NCBI GenBank assembly: GCA_002294285.1
Contig: DBFL01000076.1
Span: forward strand, 1-27,984
Length of the DNA stretch: 27,984 bases
DNA from: Candidatus Neomicrothrix sp. UBA881
GTDB taxonomy: Bacteria; Actinomycetota; Acidimicrobiia; Acidimicrobiales; MedAcidi-G1
Direction: 5' to 3'
A program made the position numbers and the translations under genes. Under the pieces are notes generated by a model. The model saw only the letters and a list, made by a program, of their open reading frames with translations, did no database searches and was not told the DNA's origin. Below, piece after piece: positions 14,434 to 23,197 of the stretch. The first letter of the stretch is position 1, and each line of letters opens with the position of its first letter.

Positions 14434-16358
14434 CGCTGATCAAACTCCATTCCGCCTTGCTTCGCCCATGTGTCATACATAGTCGCATATTTTCCGTCAA
14501 GTCGGATTAATTCCTCATGGTTACCTATTTCCAGTATCGAACCATTGTCTACCACTGCTATACGATCTGCTCTCATCGCAGTAGCTATTCTGTGAGCAAC
14601 AATTATTGAGGTGCGCCCCTCGAGTAAGTTGTCAAGGGCATTTTCAATTGCGGATTCGGAAAGCAGATCAAGATTAGAAGTTGCCTCATCAAGGATCAAC
14701 ACTCGAGGTTGACACAGAAAAGCTCGAGCAAGTGCAAGAAGTTGACGTTCACCCGCTGAAAGAGAAGCTCCTCTTTCGTGAATAGCATTATCTATTCCGT
14801 TTGGAAGGCGGCTTATAAGGTCCGTTAAACCTACTGCGTCACAAGCTCTTTCTATGGCTTCTTCGTCAGAATTGGGACGGGCGAAAATAATGTTATCTTT
14901 CAGACTTCCATTAAAAAGAAAAGGTTCTTGTGGAACTACAGCTACTTGTTTTCTTAGTGATTCAAGTTGAACGTCCCGCAAGTCATAATCATCAATCAAT
15001 ATTTCACCTGCAACAGGATCATAAAAACGCGAAAGAAGCTTTGCGATAGTTGATTTACCAGCGCCTGTGGGACCCACTAAGGCAAGGACTTCACCTGATT
15101 CGACTATAAGATCCACGTCTTTCAATACGGGTTTGTTGGTTTCATAACTAAAGCTGACCGATTTAAACTCAATTTTCCCTTCAATTTTTGGAATAATTAC
15201 AGCCTCTTCTTTTTCAGGAACAGCAGGCGCAGTGGAGAGAATTTCACGAAGTTTAGTGATCGCAGCACTGCCCTGTTGATACTGGTTGTATAACTGAACG
15301 AGACTTTGGATTGGGGCAAAGAAAGACGTAAGAAACAGTATGAAAGCAGTTAATTCACCAATACTCAGGTCGCCGTTAAGGACCATTCTCCCACCAACAA
15401 GTAAAACTATTGCCTGAGTGACGATTCCTATTGATTCAGTTCCTGGTCCAAAGATTGCCTGAGCTCTTCCTGTGAAAATGTTCGCTTCAAAATGATCGAT
15501 CGCTATCTCATCGTGTAATCGTGTTCGGTTTTTACGTTGGTTAAATGCAGTGATAACACGCATCCCAGCGAGACTTTCCGAAAGATTTGAAAGAATTGCA
15601 GCAATTTTGTCTCGAACATTTAAATATCCGAAAATAGAAACCTTTCTAAACCAAAGAGTCAAAATAATGTTGACTGGGATTACTAAAAGAAGAGTAATCA
15701 ACGCGAGATGCGGATTAAGGATAATTAAATAAACCGTTATTACAAGCAATGTCACTATTTGAACTGCAAAATTGACTAATCCTTCCTGGAAAAGAACAGT
15801 TAGAGATTCGATGTCGCTAGTCATCCGGGTCATAAGGACACCTGCTTTTTCATTAGTGAAAAAGCTAAATGATTGTCGTTGGAGATGGCTAAAAACCCGT
15901 ATCCGTAGTTTATAAACTAGTTCCTCTCCTAATCTTCCAGTAAAAGAAGCTCGAGCGAAAGAAATTCCTGCAGACAATGCAATTGAAATCACATAACAAA
16001 TGCAAGTCACTATCAAGACTTGTGTATTTTTGCTCGCTACACCATCGTCTATCGCAATTTGTGTTAGTAGGGGTCCTAGATGTTGAAGTCCTGATTCAAT
16101 AACCACAAGAAGAAGAGCAAAACACAACATAAGACTATGTGATGAAAGGAAGGTCTTGAGCGTGAAAGGTGAACGGTCCCATTGACTGTGTGAAAAACAA
16201 ATCTGAGGATCAGGATGCTCAGGTTCTTTTTCTGTGACTTTTTCGATTCTTTCGTGAAAGTCATCAGGCAATTCCGCGAAAGGCAAACCTGCTTCAGCAT
16301 TCGCTTGAACTGAAGAAGGTCCAATAGAAAAACCTCCCATGCCGCCACCAAAACCCAT
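14430..16358 (-). CDS. ABC exporter half-transporter, catalytically complete subunit
   Basis: 642 residues: a Gly-rich soluble N-terminal extension of ~65 residues (MGFGGGMGGFS), a six-helix ABC exporter membrane domain (about 70-360), then the nucleotide-binding domain. Walker A GPTGAGKS (429-436), Q-loop VVPQEPFLF (Gln477), signature LSAGERQ (533-539), Walker B VLILDEATS with Glu558, H-loop His589. All catalytic residues are present. The signature is LSAGE rather than LSGGQ. With the 609-residue neighbour, three bp upstream, it should form a heterodimeric multidrug/lipid-type exporter. The AGGAG in the end of the upstream gene serves its ATG. Substrate unknown. Confidence 0.93.
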   Translation of the reverse strand: MGFGGGMGGFSIGPSSVQANAEAGLPFAELPDDFHERIEKVTEKEPEHPDPQICFSHSQWDRSPFTLKTFLSSHSLMLCFALLLVVIESGLQHLGPLLTQIAIDDGVASKNTQVLIVTCICYVISIALSAGISFARASFTGRLGEELVYKLRIRVFSHLQRQSFSFFTNEKAGVLMTRMTSDIESLTVLFQEGLVNFAVQIVTLLVITVYLIILNPHLALITLLLVIPVNIILTLWFRKVSIFGYLNVRDKIAAILSNLSESLAGMRVITAFNQRKNRTRLHDEIAIDHFEANIFTGRAQAIFGPGTESIGIVTQAIVLLVGGRMVLNGDLSIGELTAFILFLTSFFAPIQSLVQLYNQYQQGSAAITKLREILSTAPAVPEKEEAVIIPKIEGKIEFKSVSFSYETNKPVLKDVDLIVESGEVLALVGPTGAGKSTIAKLLSRFYDPVAGEILIDDYDLRDVQLESLRKQVAVVPQEPFLFNGSLKDNIIFARPNSDEEAIERACDAVGLTDLISRLPNGIDNAIHERGASLSAGERQLLALARAFLCQPRVLILDEATSNLDLLSESAIENALDNLLEGRTSIIVAHRIATAMRADRIAVVDNGSILEIGNHEELIRLDGKYATMYDTWAKQGGMEFDQR

Positions 16359-16361
16359 TTC

Positions 16362-18191
16362 CTAATTCATCTCCTGCTTGAGGCCGGAAGACAGTATTGA
16401 TTCATACTCAGGTGAGTGTTTTAAAAGGTATTCATGGGTTCCTTCGATTTTCACCTTTCCGGCTTCCATTAAGATGACTCTGTCAGCCAAATTAATTGTC
16501 GAAATCCTGTGAGCTATAACTAAAGTTGTTCGATTTTGTAAAAGTTTCTTTAAAGATAAGTGAATCAACGATTCCGTTTCCACATCAACGGAACTGGTTG
16601 AGTCATCCAATACGAGAATCTTAGGATTTGACAAAAGTGTTCTAGCTACAACTATCCTTTGTCGCTGCCCTCCAGAGAGTGTGTAACCGCGTTCGCCCAC
16701 AACTTCTTCGTATCCATTCTCAAGATTGTTTATAAAATCATCTGCCTGCGCTGCTTTAGAGGCGTTGATTATTTCACCCTCTTTTGCATCAGGTTTACCG
16801 AATGCAATGTTGTTCCTGATCGAGTCAGAGAATAAAAAAGGTTCATCAGGAATGACATTTATATGTGCTCTAAGATCTTGAAGCAATAAATCTCTTATAT
16901 CTACACCATCCAAGAGAATAGATCCTCCGGTAACGTCGTAGAACCTAGGCAAAAGTCGAGCAACGGTTGATTTACCGCATCCGGTTCTTCCAACTAACGC
17001 TACTATTTCACCTGCTGCTATTTCGAGGTTGAAGTCATCTAAAACAATTGGGTTGTCATCATTTGGATAAGAAAATGACACATTCCTAAAGCTTAGGTTG
17101 CCTGCAGGAGAGACAATTCTTTTCGCTGAAGGTTTATCTGCCACACTGGGTTCTTCATCCAGGATTTCGAAAATTCGCAATGATGAAGCGGCAGCCCTTT
17201 GAGCTTGAAGTAGAACGAACCCTAACATTCTGAATGGAACGGAGATCATTATTACATAACTGCTAAAAGCTATAAGAGCCCCAATGCCGATCTCATCATT
17301 TATAGAAAGCCAACCTCCGTACATTAAAATACCCGCCATGCCTAAACGGGGAAGAGATTCAATTAAAGGGTTAAAACGTGCCCTTGCGTCAATGAGAGCA
17401 GTAGAAGACCAACGCAAACGTTGAGCCATTTGAGCAAGCAATGTTATTTGATCTTGTTCGACTGCAAAAGATTTCACAATTCTCGACCCATTTATGTTTT
17501 CGTCGACGACCATTGCAAAATCAGCCATACGACCTTGAGTAACCCAAGAAAGAGGGAAGACTCTATCTCGCATTTTTTGAGCGAGAACATAAACGAAGGG
17601 CATGCAGGAAATAGTTACAAGGGTGAGGGGTACATGTATGGAAAGCATGAAAACGAAAGCTAAGAGAAAGCTGAATATTGAAAGTATTGCTAAGGGTCCA
17701 AAAGCCAAAAGTAGTTGAATTGAGCGAATATCTGAATTTGCCCTAGATATAACTTCGCCACTAGCTATTCGATCAAAAAAAGAAAATGAAAGTTTGGTCA
17801 GATGTTTAAAGATTAAGGATCTGAGCTGAGTCTCGATTCGGTATGCGGTTCTAAAAAGCAGAAATCTATAAGTGAACCTAAGAGCAAATGCGCAAACCGC
17901 CATTCCTAATAACCCCCAAACGTAAGAAGTAATTTTTCCTGTTCCATCTGTTAGAGCTTTGTCAATTGCTTCGCGCATAACCATTGGAACTGATACCTGA
18001 ATTGCAAGACCCGCAATCCCACAAAGAGCTGTCACCATGAAATAGCCCTTTTGTTCTTTAATAATGGGGTATAAACGCTTAAACCAGCGTTTGCTTTGAT
18101 CTGGATCTATAGAAGTATCAGAAATGGCAAGGTCCTTTTCCTCTAACTCCAATTGGTCCAGATAATCCATTGATTCACAGTACATGCTCAA
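16362..18191 (-). CDS. ABC exporter half-transporter, degenerate-site subunit
   Basis: 609 residues from TTG 18191; ATG 18185 or 18170 are alternative starts, none with a convincing Shine-Dalgarno. Six-helix membrane domain (about 50-335) and nucleotide-binding domain: Walker A GRTGCGKS (401-408), signature LSGGQRQR (505-512), H-loop His561. Two residues depart from the active consensus: the Q-loop reads VIPDEPFLF (Asp449 for Gln) and the residue after Walker B is Asp530 in ILVLDDSTS (Glu in active sites). This is the pattern of heterodimeric exporters such as TM287/288 and BmrCD, where one ATP site is degenerate. It precedes its partner by three bp and is the first gene of a five-gene minus-strand operon. 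Confidence 0.93.
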   Translation of the reverse strand: MSMYCESMDYLDQLELEEKDLAISDTSIDPDQSKRWFKRLYPIIKEQKGYFMVTALCGIAGLAIQVSVPMVMREAIDKALTDGTGKITSYVWGLLGMAVCAFALRFTYRFLLFRTAYRIETQLRSLIFKHLTKLSFSFFDRIASGEVISRANSDIRSIQLLLAFGPLAILSIFSFLLAFVFMLSIHVPLTLVTISCMPFVYVLAQKMRDRVFPLSWVTQGRMADFAMVVDENINGSRIVKSFAVEQDQITLLAQMAQRLRWSSTALIDARARFNPLIESLPRLGMAGILMYGGWLSINDEIGIGALIAFSSYVIMISVPFRMLGFVLLQAQRAAASSLRIFEILDEEPSVADKPSAKRIVSPAGNLSFRNVSFSYPNDDNPIVLDDFNLEIAAGEIVALVGRTGCGKSTVARLLPRFYDVTGGSILLDGVDIRDLLLQDLRAHINVIPDEPFLFSDSIRNNIAFGKPDAKEGEIINASKAAQADDFINNLENGYEEVVGERGYTLSGGQRQRIVVARTLLSNPKILVLDDSTSSVDVETESLIHLSLKKLLQNRTTLVIAHRISTINLADRVILMEAGKVKIEGTHEYLLKHSPEYESILSSGLKQEMN

Positions 18192-18254
18192 GGATGAAAT
18201 GATTTGAGTATTGTTCGGTCTAAGCAGTTTTTACCTCGCTAGAGTGTAGGAACG

Positions 18255-19544
18255 ATGTCAATCTGGTCTGGCTTGTTCATTGCTGCCCTGCTTTTATCAC
18301 TTAATGCTTTTTTTGTAGCAGCAGAGTTTTCTCTCGTGGCGGTTAACAGGGCCAGCATTGAAGCAGAGGCAGAGAATGGCAATTCACAAGCCCGTAGGGT
18401 TAGGAAACTTCTTCAGAATCTAATTGTTTATTTATCAGGAGCTCAATTTGGAATCACCCTTTCGGCATTGTCCCTTGGTTTTGTAGCTGAACCTACAGTT
18501 GCAAAGATTCTGACCGGTGGTGATGAACATTCAGGTCTGAGTGTGTTTTTGGCGATAGCAATAGCGACTGCGTTGCATTTGGTAGTTGGTGAACAGATAC
18601 CGAAGTACTTAGCTCTCGCTGCTCCCAGGAAAATCACTTTTCTTTTGTCGCCCATTATCCAGATATATGGCAAACTTTTCTACCCAGTAGTTGCTTTCTT
18701 GAATTACTGCGCGAATGGTGTAGTTAATAAATTGGGGATCGAGCCAAAGAGCGAATTACCTGCTTCTCATACCCTTGGTGAGCTTGAACATTTAATTGAA
18801 ACGTCAGGTGACGAAGGTGTCCTAGATTCCGAAGAGGTAAACCTGCTTAGAAGATCAATTCGCTTCACAGGCAAAACAGTGGCCGATGTTCTAGTCCCGC
18901 GAGTAGAAGTATGTGCAATGCAAAAACAAGACACAGTAGAAAAACTTGTTGACCTCTCCGTAAAAACCGGATTTTCAAGATTCCCTGTCTTTGGGATTGA
19001 TTTGGACGACATTCAAGGAGTGGTTCATGTCAAATCTTTGTACAAGTTTCCTATACAAACAAGGTCAGGTTTATCTGTAGAAAAGTTAATGACACCAGTT
19101 TCGACAGTTCCAGAAACACGTGACTTGGATGATGTTCTGAACGACATGCGACAAAATCGTAACCAGCTGTTAGTAGTTGCTGATGAACACGGAGGTACAG
19201 CTGGAATAGTCAGCATGGAAGATGTGCTCGAAGAGATTGTTGGTGAAATAGGAGATGAATACGACCAAATAGAGGTCAGGACTAGAGCAGAAGGTTTGGG
19301 AAGCACAATTATTTCTGGGCGTTTGAATTTATATGAAGTTGAAGAATCAACCGGTTTGAAAGTACCGGAAGGACCGTATGAGACAATTGCTGGCTACGTC
19401 CTTTTTAGACTCGGACATGTTCCTGAACCAAGCGAGATTATAGAAGTAGATAGCTGGAAAATAGAAGTGGTTGCTGTAGAAGGACTGAGGATAGCCAACC
19501 TTCGCATAGTTTCTCCTAGCAGTTCAACAACAAGGAGTATCTAG
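18255..19544 (+). CDS. CNNM/CorC (hemolysin-C-like) membrane protein, full domain set
   Basis: 429 residues: an N-terminal DUF21/CNNM membrane domain (about 1-185; SLNAFFVAAEFSLVAVNRAS, GAQFGITLSALSLGF, VVGEQIPKYLAL), a CBS pair (about 205-338; VLVPRVEVCAMQ, VADEHGGTAGIVSMEDVLEE), and a C-terminal CorC/HlyC domain (about 345-425; PEGPYETIAGYVLFRLGHVP). The family is linked to Mg2+/Co2+ efflux or membrane integrity; hemolysin is a historical name. Start: ATG with AGGAAC upstream. Divergent from the ABC exporter operon and overlapping the next paralogue. Confidence 0.92.
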   Translation: MSIWSGLFIAALLLSLNAFFVAAEFSLVAVNRASIEAEAENGNSQARRVRKLLQNLIVYLSGAQFGITLSALSLGFVAEPTVAKILTGGDEHSGLSVFLAIAIATALHLVVGEQIPKYLALAAPRKITFLLSPIIQIYGKLFYPVVAFLNYCANGVVNKLGIEPKSELPASHTLGELEHLIETSGDEGVLDSEEVNLLRRSIRFTGKTVADVLVPRVEVCAMQKQDTVEKLVDLSVKTGFSRFPVFGIDLDDIQGVVHVKSLYKFPIQTRSGLSVEKLMTPVSTVPETRDLDDVLNDMRQNRNQLLVVADEHGGTAGIVSMEDVLEEIVGEIGDEYDQIEVRTRAEGLGSTIISGRLNLYEVEESTGLKVPEGPYETIAGYVLFRLGHVPEPSEIIEVDSWKIEVVAVEGLRIANLRIVSPSSSTTRSI

Positions 19545-20596
19545 TGCTTTTTGTGATACTTGCAGCAGTAATTTTTCTAATTCTCGTCAACTCTGTCTTT
19601 GTCGCTACAGAAATTTCTTTGGTAGCAAGTCGAATCACACGATTAGAAGAATTGGCTGAAGGTGGTTCCAAAACGGCTAGAAGATCGTTAGAAGCCAGAA
19701 AGGATCAACGGAAGCAACTTTCTGGATCCCAGCTTGGTATAACTCTGAGCAGTGTTGTTCTGGGGATTCTCGCTGAGCCTTCAATAGGCAAACTTATTAA
19801 GTCGCTTTTAGAGAATTTGGGCGCACCAAGCGGGGCGTCAGAAACAGCTTCCTGGATTTCAGCAATTGCTTTGGCAGCCATGTTGCAGATGATGTTCGGA
19901 GAAATAGTTCCAAAGAACATAGCTATTGCTGATCCGGAGAGAACTCTTCTTCGGGTCATGCCGATACAAAGATTTTTTGTTCAAATCACAAAACCTGTGG
20001 TTTGGCTTCTAGACAAAATAGTGGCTATCGCAATTAGGCCACTGGGCAATAAGTTGCAAGTAGGAAACGACAGCGCATTAGGTATGACAGAGCTTTTAGC
20101 TGTTGTACAAGCTTCAAAAGAGGAGGGATTAATAGAAAGCTTTGAGCATGAACTCCTGTCTAGTGCTCTCGATTTAGGACAAAAACCGGTGTCTTCTATT
20201 ATGGTACCTTCCTCTGAGATGGTCACTGTTTCGCGAAAAATGAACCTATCTGCAATAGAAGAGGTAGTTCTGACAAGTGGTCATTCCAGACTTCCAGTCA
20301 TTGGAAATGCAGAGAATGACCTACTTGGATTTCTACACGTTAAAGACTTCATCCGCTTACCAGAGCAAGCACAAAATGAACCAGTGCCATTGGAAATGAT
20401 TCGTAGAATGTTGATAGTCGTTCCAGAGTTGCCATTAGATGACTTGCTTTTACAAATGCGTAGATCAAGAAGTCACGTGGCAGGCGTTAAAAATACTGCT
20501 GGAGAAATCTTAGGCTTGGTAGCACTTGAAGATGTGATAGAGGAACTTGTTGGAGATATTGAAGATGAATCCGATCTGGCTAGTAATTTAAACTGA
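19544..20596 (+). CDS. CNNM-family membrane protein, short form without CorC/HlyC domain
   Basis: 350 residues. DUF21/CNNM membrane domain (LVNSVFVATEISLVASRITR, GSQLGITLSSVVLGI, FGEIVPKNIAIADP) and a CBS pair (MVPSSEMVTVSRKM; LLGLVALEDVIEELVGDI spread over about 215-340), then it stops. The CorC/HlyC domain found in its upstream paralogue is absent. GTG 19544 shares its G with the preceding TAG (TAGTG), and AGGAG stands six bases before it, so coupling is strong. Such long/short CNNM pairs are common in actinobacteria and may assemble together. Confidence 0.92.
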   Translation: MLFVILAAVIFLILVNSVFVATEISLVASRITRLEELAEGGSKTARRSLEARKDQRKQLSGSQLGITLSSVVLGILAEPSIGKLIKSLLENLGAPSGASETASWISAIALAAMLQMMFGEIVPKNIAIADPERTLLRVMPIQRFFVQITKPVVWLLDKIVAIAIRPLGNKLQVGNDSALGMTELLAVVQASKEEGLIESFEHELLSSALDLGQKPVSSIMVPSSEMVTVSRKMNLSAIEEVVLTSGHSRLPVIGNAENDLLGFLHVKDFIRLPEQAQNEPVPLEMIRRMLIVVPELPLDDLLLQMRRSRSHVAGVKNTAGEILGLVALEDVIEELVGDIEDESDLASNLN

Positions 20597-20648
20597 TGAT
20601 TATTTTTATTGCCGTAAGCTTGGCGACTTAGAAATGTAATGTTGATTG

Positions 20649-21581
20649 ATGTCTAAAACTCTTAGCATTCTTATTGTTATCTCGGCCTTTACAGTAGCTA
20701 CTGTAAGTAATTCGTCTGCTTTGGACGAGCAGGTTGGAATCATTGAAATGGCAGATAATGATTCCCCATTTTTGTTGGAACGCGATGACACTCTTCCATT
20801 TTTTACTTCAAAAGCAGCGGAACTAGTTTCAATTGTAAAAAATCGTATTGATAGAACCAGAGTTACTCTCAATGACTTCGAAACTTTTTTTGATTCGATA
20901 CGTTTGCGTCAAAATTCAATCGAACAGTCCTTTGGAGAGATAACCCAACTTTTACTTGATCAGATAAGAGGGGCAGAAATCCTCATGGTTAACCGCGCTA
21001 ATAAATTAGAGGAGATCGATGACGAAGATAAAGAGTTCCTTAAGACAAATAAGAGAAGATCAGAAAATATAGAAAAAGTAATGCAACTAGTTAACTCTGA
21101 AGACTGGGTTTGTCCAGTGGAGGGAAAAGTCAAATTTTATGACTCATGGAATGAAAAAAGACCGAGGGGCCTTCATAGGGGAGTTGACATAGTGGGTTTT
21201 CATGGAGCCAATCTTCTTGCTCCTGTGGATGGGACGATAGCTTTCTTTTGGGACTCGGTAGGGGGTAAATCTTTCAGGTTGATTGCAGACAATGGTGACT
21301 ACTATTTCGGGACTCATTTGTACAGGTATGGAAGTAAATCTGGAAAAGTTGCCGCAGGTGACGTTATCGGCCAGTTAGGAGCAGGCGGAAATGCCACGGG
21401 ACCTCATTTGCATTTCGAGTTTCATGCAGGCCCTGTAGGTAAGGGCAATGAACTAAATCCTTATCAAATAGCCCATCGTCATTGCACTAATCGGATTCCA
21501 ATGGAAATGCCGTTAAATCATGGTCAAGAAGAAGATCGTGAAACATTTTTATTTCCCTACGGAAATTTTGAGTGGGATTAA
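20649..21581 (+). CDS. Secreted M23-family (LytM-type) peptidase-like protein
   Basis: 310 residues from ATG 20649 (a TTG lies directly before). N-terminal signal peptide with hydrophobic core LSILIVISAFTVATV and likely cleavage after SSA (about residue 24). The middle (about 45-150) is charged and helical, possibly coiled coil. The C-terminal M23 domain has HRGVDI (His176, Asp180), FGTHLYRYG (His223) and GPHLHFEF (His255), so the zinc site and catalytic histidine look complete. Expected role: cleavage of peptidoglycan cross-links outside the membrane, or activation of such an enzyme. A -10-like TAATGT six bases before the ATG hints at a leaderless mRNA. The gene tail overlaps convergent inhA by four bp. 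Confidence 0.88.
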   Translation: MSKTLSILIVISAFTVATVSNSSALDEQVGIIEMADNDSPFLLERDDTLPFFTSKAAELVSIVKNRIDRTRVTLNDFETFFDSIRLRQNSIEQSFGEITQLLLDQIRGAEILMVNRANKLEEIDDEDKEFLKTNKRRSENIEKVMQLVNSEDWVCPVEGKVKFYDSWNEKRPRGLHRGVDIVGFHGANLLAPVDGTIAFFWDSVGGKSFRLIADNGDYYFGTHLYRYGSKSGKVAAGDVIGQLGAGGNATGPHLHFEFHAGPVGKGNELNPYQIAHRHCTNRIPMEMPLNHGQEEDRETFLFPYGNFEWD

Positions 21582-22345
21582 GCACCAATCGAATGGTAGC
21601 CGCCGTCAACGTGTAACAGTTCACCCGTTGTGGCGGGAAGCCAGTCAGAAAATAATGCCACACATGAACGGGCTACAGGCTCAGGATCTTCAACATCCCA
21701 ACCCAAGGGGGAGCGCCCATCCCAAGCATCCTCGAATTCAGAGAAACCTGGGATACTTTTTGCAGCCATAGTTTTTATAGGACCGGCAGCAATCAGGTTG
21801 ACTCTTATTCCAGACGGGCCAAGTGATTTAGCTAGATAACGAGAAGTAGATTCAAGGGCTGCCTTTGCAACTCCCATCCAGTTATAGGCAGGCCAAGCAA
21901 ACCGGGCATCAAAATCAAGTCCGACAATTGAACCCCCTCTGGGCATCAAGGGTGAAACTACTTCTGCAACAGTCTTAAACGAATATGCAGATATCTCCAT
22001 CGCTACTTTAACGTCATCCCAACTGGCTGACATGAAGTCTTCCCCTAAGCAGGATTCTGGTGCAAAACCTATTGCATGAAGAGCTCCGTTAACTTCTCCC
22101 CAATTATTTTTCAGCCAGTTGTGTAAGTCGCTTGCCTGTTCGACAGAGGTAACGTCGAATTCTAAAACTTCTGGCTGCGGGTCCAGCTTTTTTGCGGTTC
22201 TGCGTGTAAGGCTAAGTCCACGTCCCGCCCCTGTAAGAACCACTTCTGCACCTTCTGCTATTGAACGTTCAGCAACAGCGAATGCAAGAGAAGCATCAGT
22301 CAAAACTCCAGTTATGAGGAGCCGTTTGCCATCCAATAAACCCAA
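21578..22345 (-). CDS. inhA: Enoyl-ACP reductase (NADH), InhA/FabI type
   Basis: Reduces trans-2-enoyl-ACP in the last step of type II fatty acid elongation. The open frame starts at TTG 22366, but AAAGGA lies eight bases before TTG 22345, and that start gives MGLLDGKRLLITGV, matching the InhA N-terminus. It is preferred (255 residues). Seen: the short-chain dehydrogenase fold with LHAIGFAP, VGLDFDARFAWPAYNWMGVA with Phe145, Tyr154 and Lys161 as the expected catalytic Phe/Tyr/Lys, NLIAAGPIKTMAA, and TTGELLHVDGG. The wording is closer to actinobacterial InhA than to E. coli FabI. Divergent from npdG. Confidence 0.93.
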   Translation of the reverse strand: MGLLDGKRLLITGVLTDASLAFAVAERSIAEGAEVVLTGAGRGLSLTRRTAKKLDPQPEVLEFDVTSVEQASDLHNWLKNNWGEVNGALHAIGFAPESCLGEDFMSASWDDVKVAMEISAYSFKTVAEVVSPLMPRGGSIVGLDFDARFAWPAYNWMGVAKAALESTSRYLAKSLGPSGIRVNLIAAGPIKTMAAKSIPGFSEFEDAWDGRSPLGWDVEDPEPVARSCVALFSDWLPATTGELLHVDGGYHSIGA

Positions 22346-22379
22346 AGCTAAAGATCCTTTCTTCAAAAAGACTATGTGA

Positions 22380-22407
22380 TTGACAACTATAATTCGTGAT
22401 TTATTAA
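22380..22407 (+). promoter_or_regulatory. Possible sigma70-type promoter upstream of npdG
   Basis: Perfect -35 TTGACA (22380-22385), a 16-bp spacer and -10-like TATTAA (22402-22407). It would start transcription near 22414, giving a short leader for npdG. It competes with the leaderless -10 described separately, and both may operate. Confidence 0.4.
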
Positions 22408-22458
22408 ACGAATATGTATAAAAAGCATCACATTAGTGCTTCGAGGCTCAAATTTGCC

Positions 22459-22464
22459 TATGAT
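22459..22464 (+). promoter_or_regulatory. -10-like TATGAT seven bases before npdG ATG
   Basis: TATGAT ends at 22464, and seven bases follow before ATG 22472. That is the spacing expected if transcription begins on the start codon. No clear -35. It is used here, with family alignment, to choose the start. Confidence 0.4.
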
Positions 22465-22471
22465 CATCAGC

Positions 22472-23131
22472 ATGAAAATAGGGTTATTGGGAGCAACAGG
22501 ACCAGCCGGAAAAGCTTTAGCAGCAAGACTGGCATCAGTCGGATGTGAGGTCATAGTTGGTTCAAGAAGTAAATATAGAGCTATGGAAATTCGCGATGAG
22601 ATAGTTTCTGAATGGCCGGACAAAGAGTTGCAAATTACAGCAGCAGAAAATGTCGATGCCGCAAAAGCAGACTTAATAGTTATAGCAACTCCATGGGATG
22701 CTGCTGCTACAACTGCCCGTTCGGTAGCTGATCAATTACATGGAAAAATTGTTGTGTGTATGTCCAACGCGATAGCTCGAGTTGCAGGCGAATTTCAGCC
22801 ATTAGTTCCTCCTCGGGGATCTGTAGCGGCAACTGTTCAGTCTGTGATACAGGATTCATATGTTGCAGCTGCTATGCACCATGTACCTGCTAATGAATTA
22901 GGCGACTTGAACGAAGAAGTTGAAAGCGATGTACTGGTTAGTTCTGACCATATGAAAGCTACAGATGAGACCATACAACTCCTTTCCAAGATCCCTGGAA
23001 TAAGACCCCTAGATGCAGGTGGCCTATCAAACGCAACTGCCATCGAAGCTTTTAGTGCAGTAATACTTCAGTTGAACAGTAGATATAAAACGAGAGCTGC
23101 TTTACGGTTCATAGGTATTGAAGATAATTAG
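22472..23131 (+). CDS. npdG: NADPH-dependent F420 reductase (F420H2:NADP oxidoreductase)
   Basis: Transfers hydride between NADP(H) and coenzyme F420 in the cytoplasm, so F420 is part of this organism's metabolism. 219 residues from ATG 22472: MKIGLLGATGPAGKALAARL is the nucleotide-binding glycine motif, VGSRSKYRAMEI fits the NADP-selective segment, and DLIVIATPWDAA, CMSNAIARV, AAMHHVPANEL and RPLDAGGLSNATAIEAF follow as in the Fno/NpdG family. The frame extends to GTG 22436, but the extra residues (MLRGSNLPMIIS) do not fit the family, and a TATGAT box precedes the inner ATG. It stands alone between divergent inhA and thrS. Confidence 0.9.
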   Translation: MKIGLLGATGPAGKALAARLASVGCEVIVGSRSKYRAMEIRDEIVSEWPDKELQITAAENVDAAKADLIVIATPWDAAATTARSVADQLHGKIVVCMSNAIARVAGEFQPLVPPRGSVAATVQSVIQDSYVAAAMHHVPANELGDLNEEVESDVLVSSDHMKATDETIQLLSKIPGIRPLDAGGLSNATAIEAFSAVILQLNSRYKTRAALRFIGIEDN

Positions 23132-23197
23132 GCATTTAGTTTATTTAAGTTCTTAAAAACACTGAATGTTCACCCTCTAATTAGCTAACCTCGTTAT

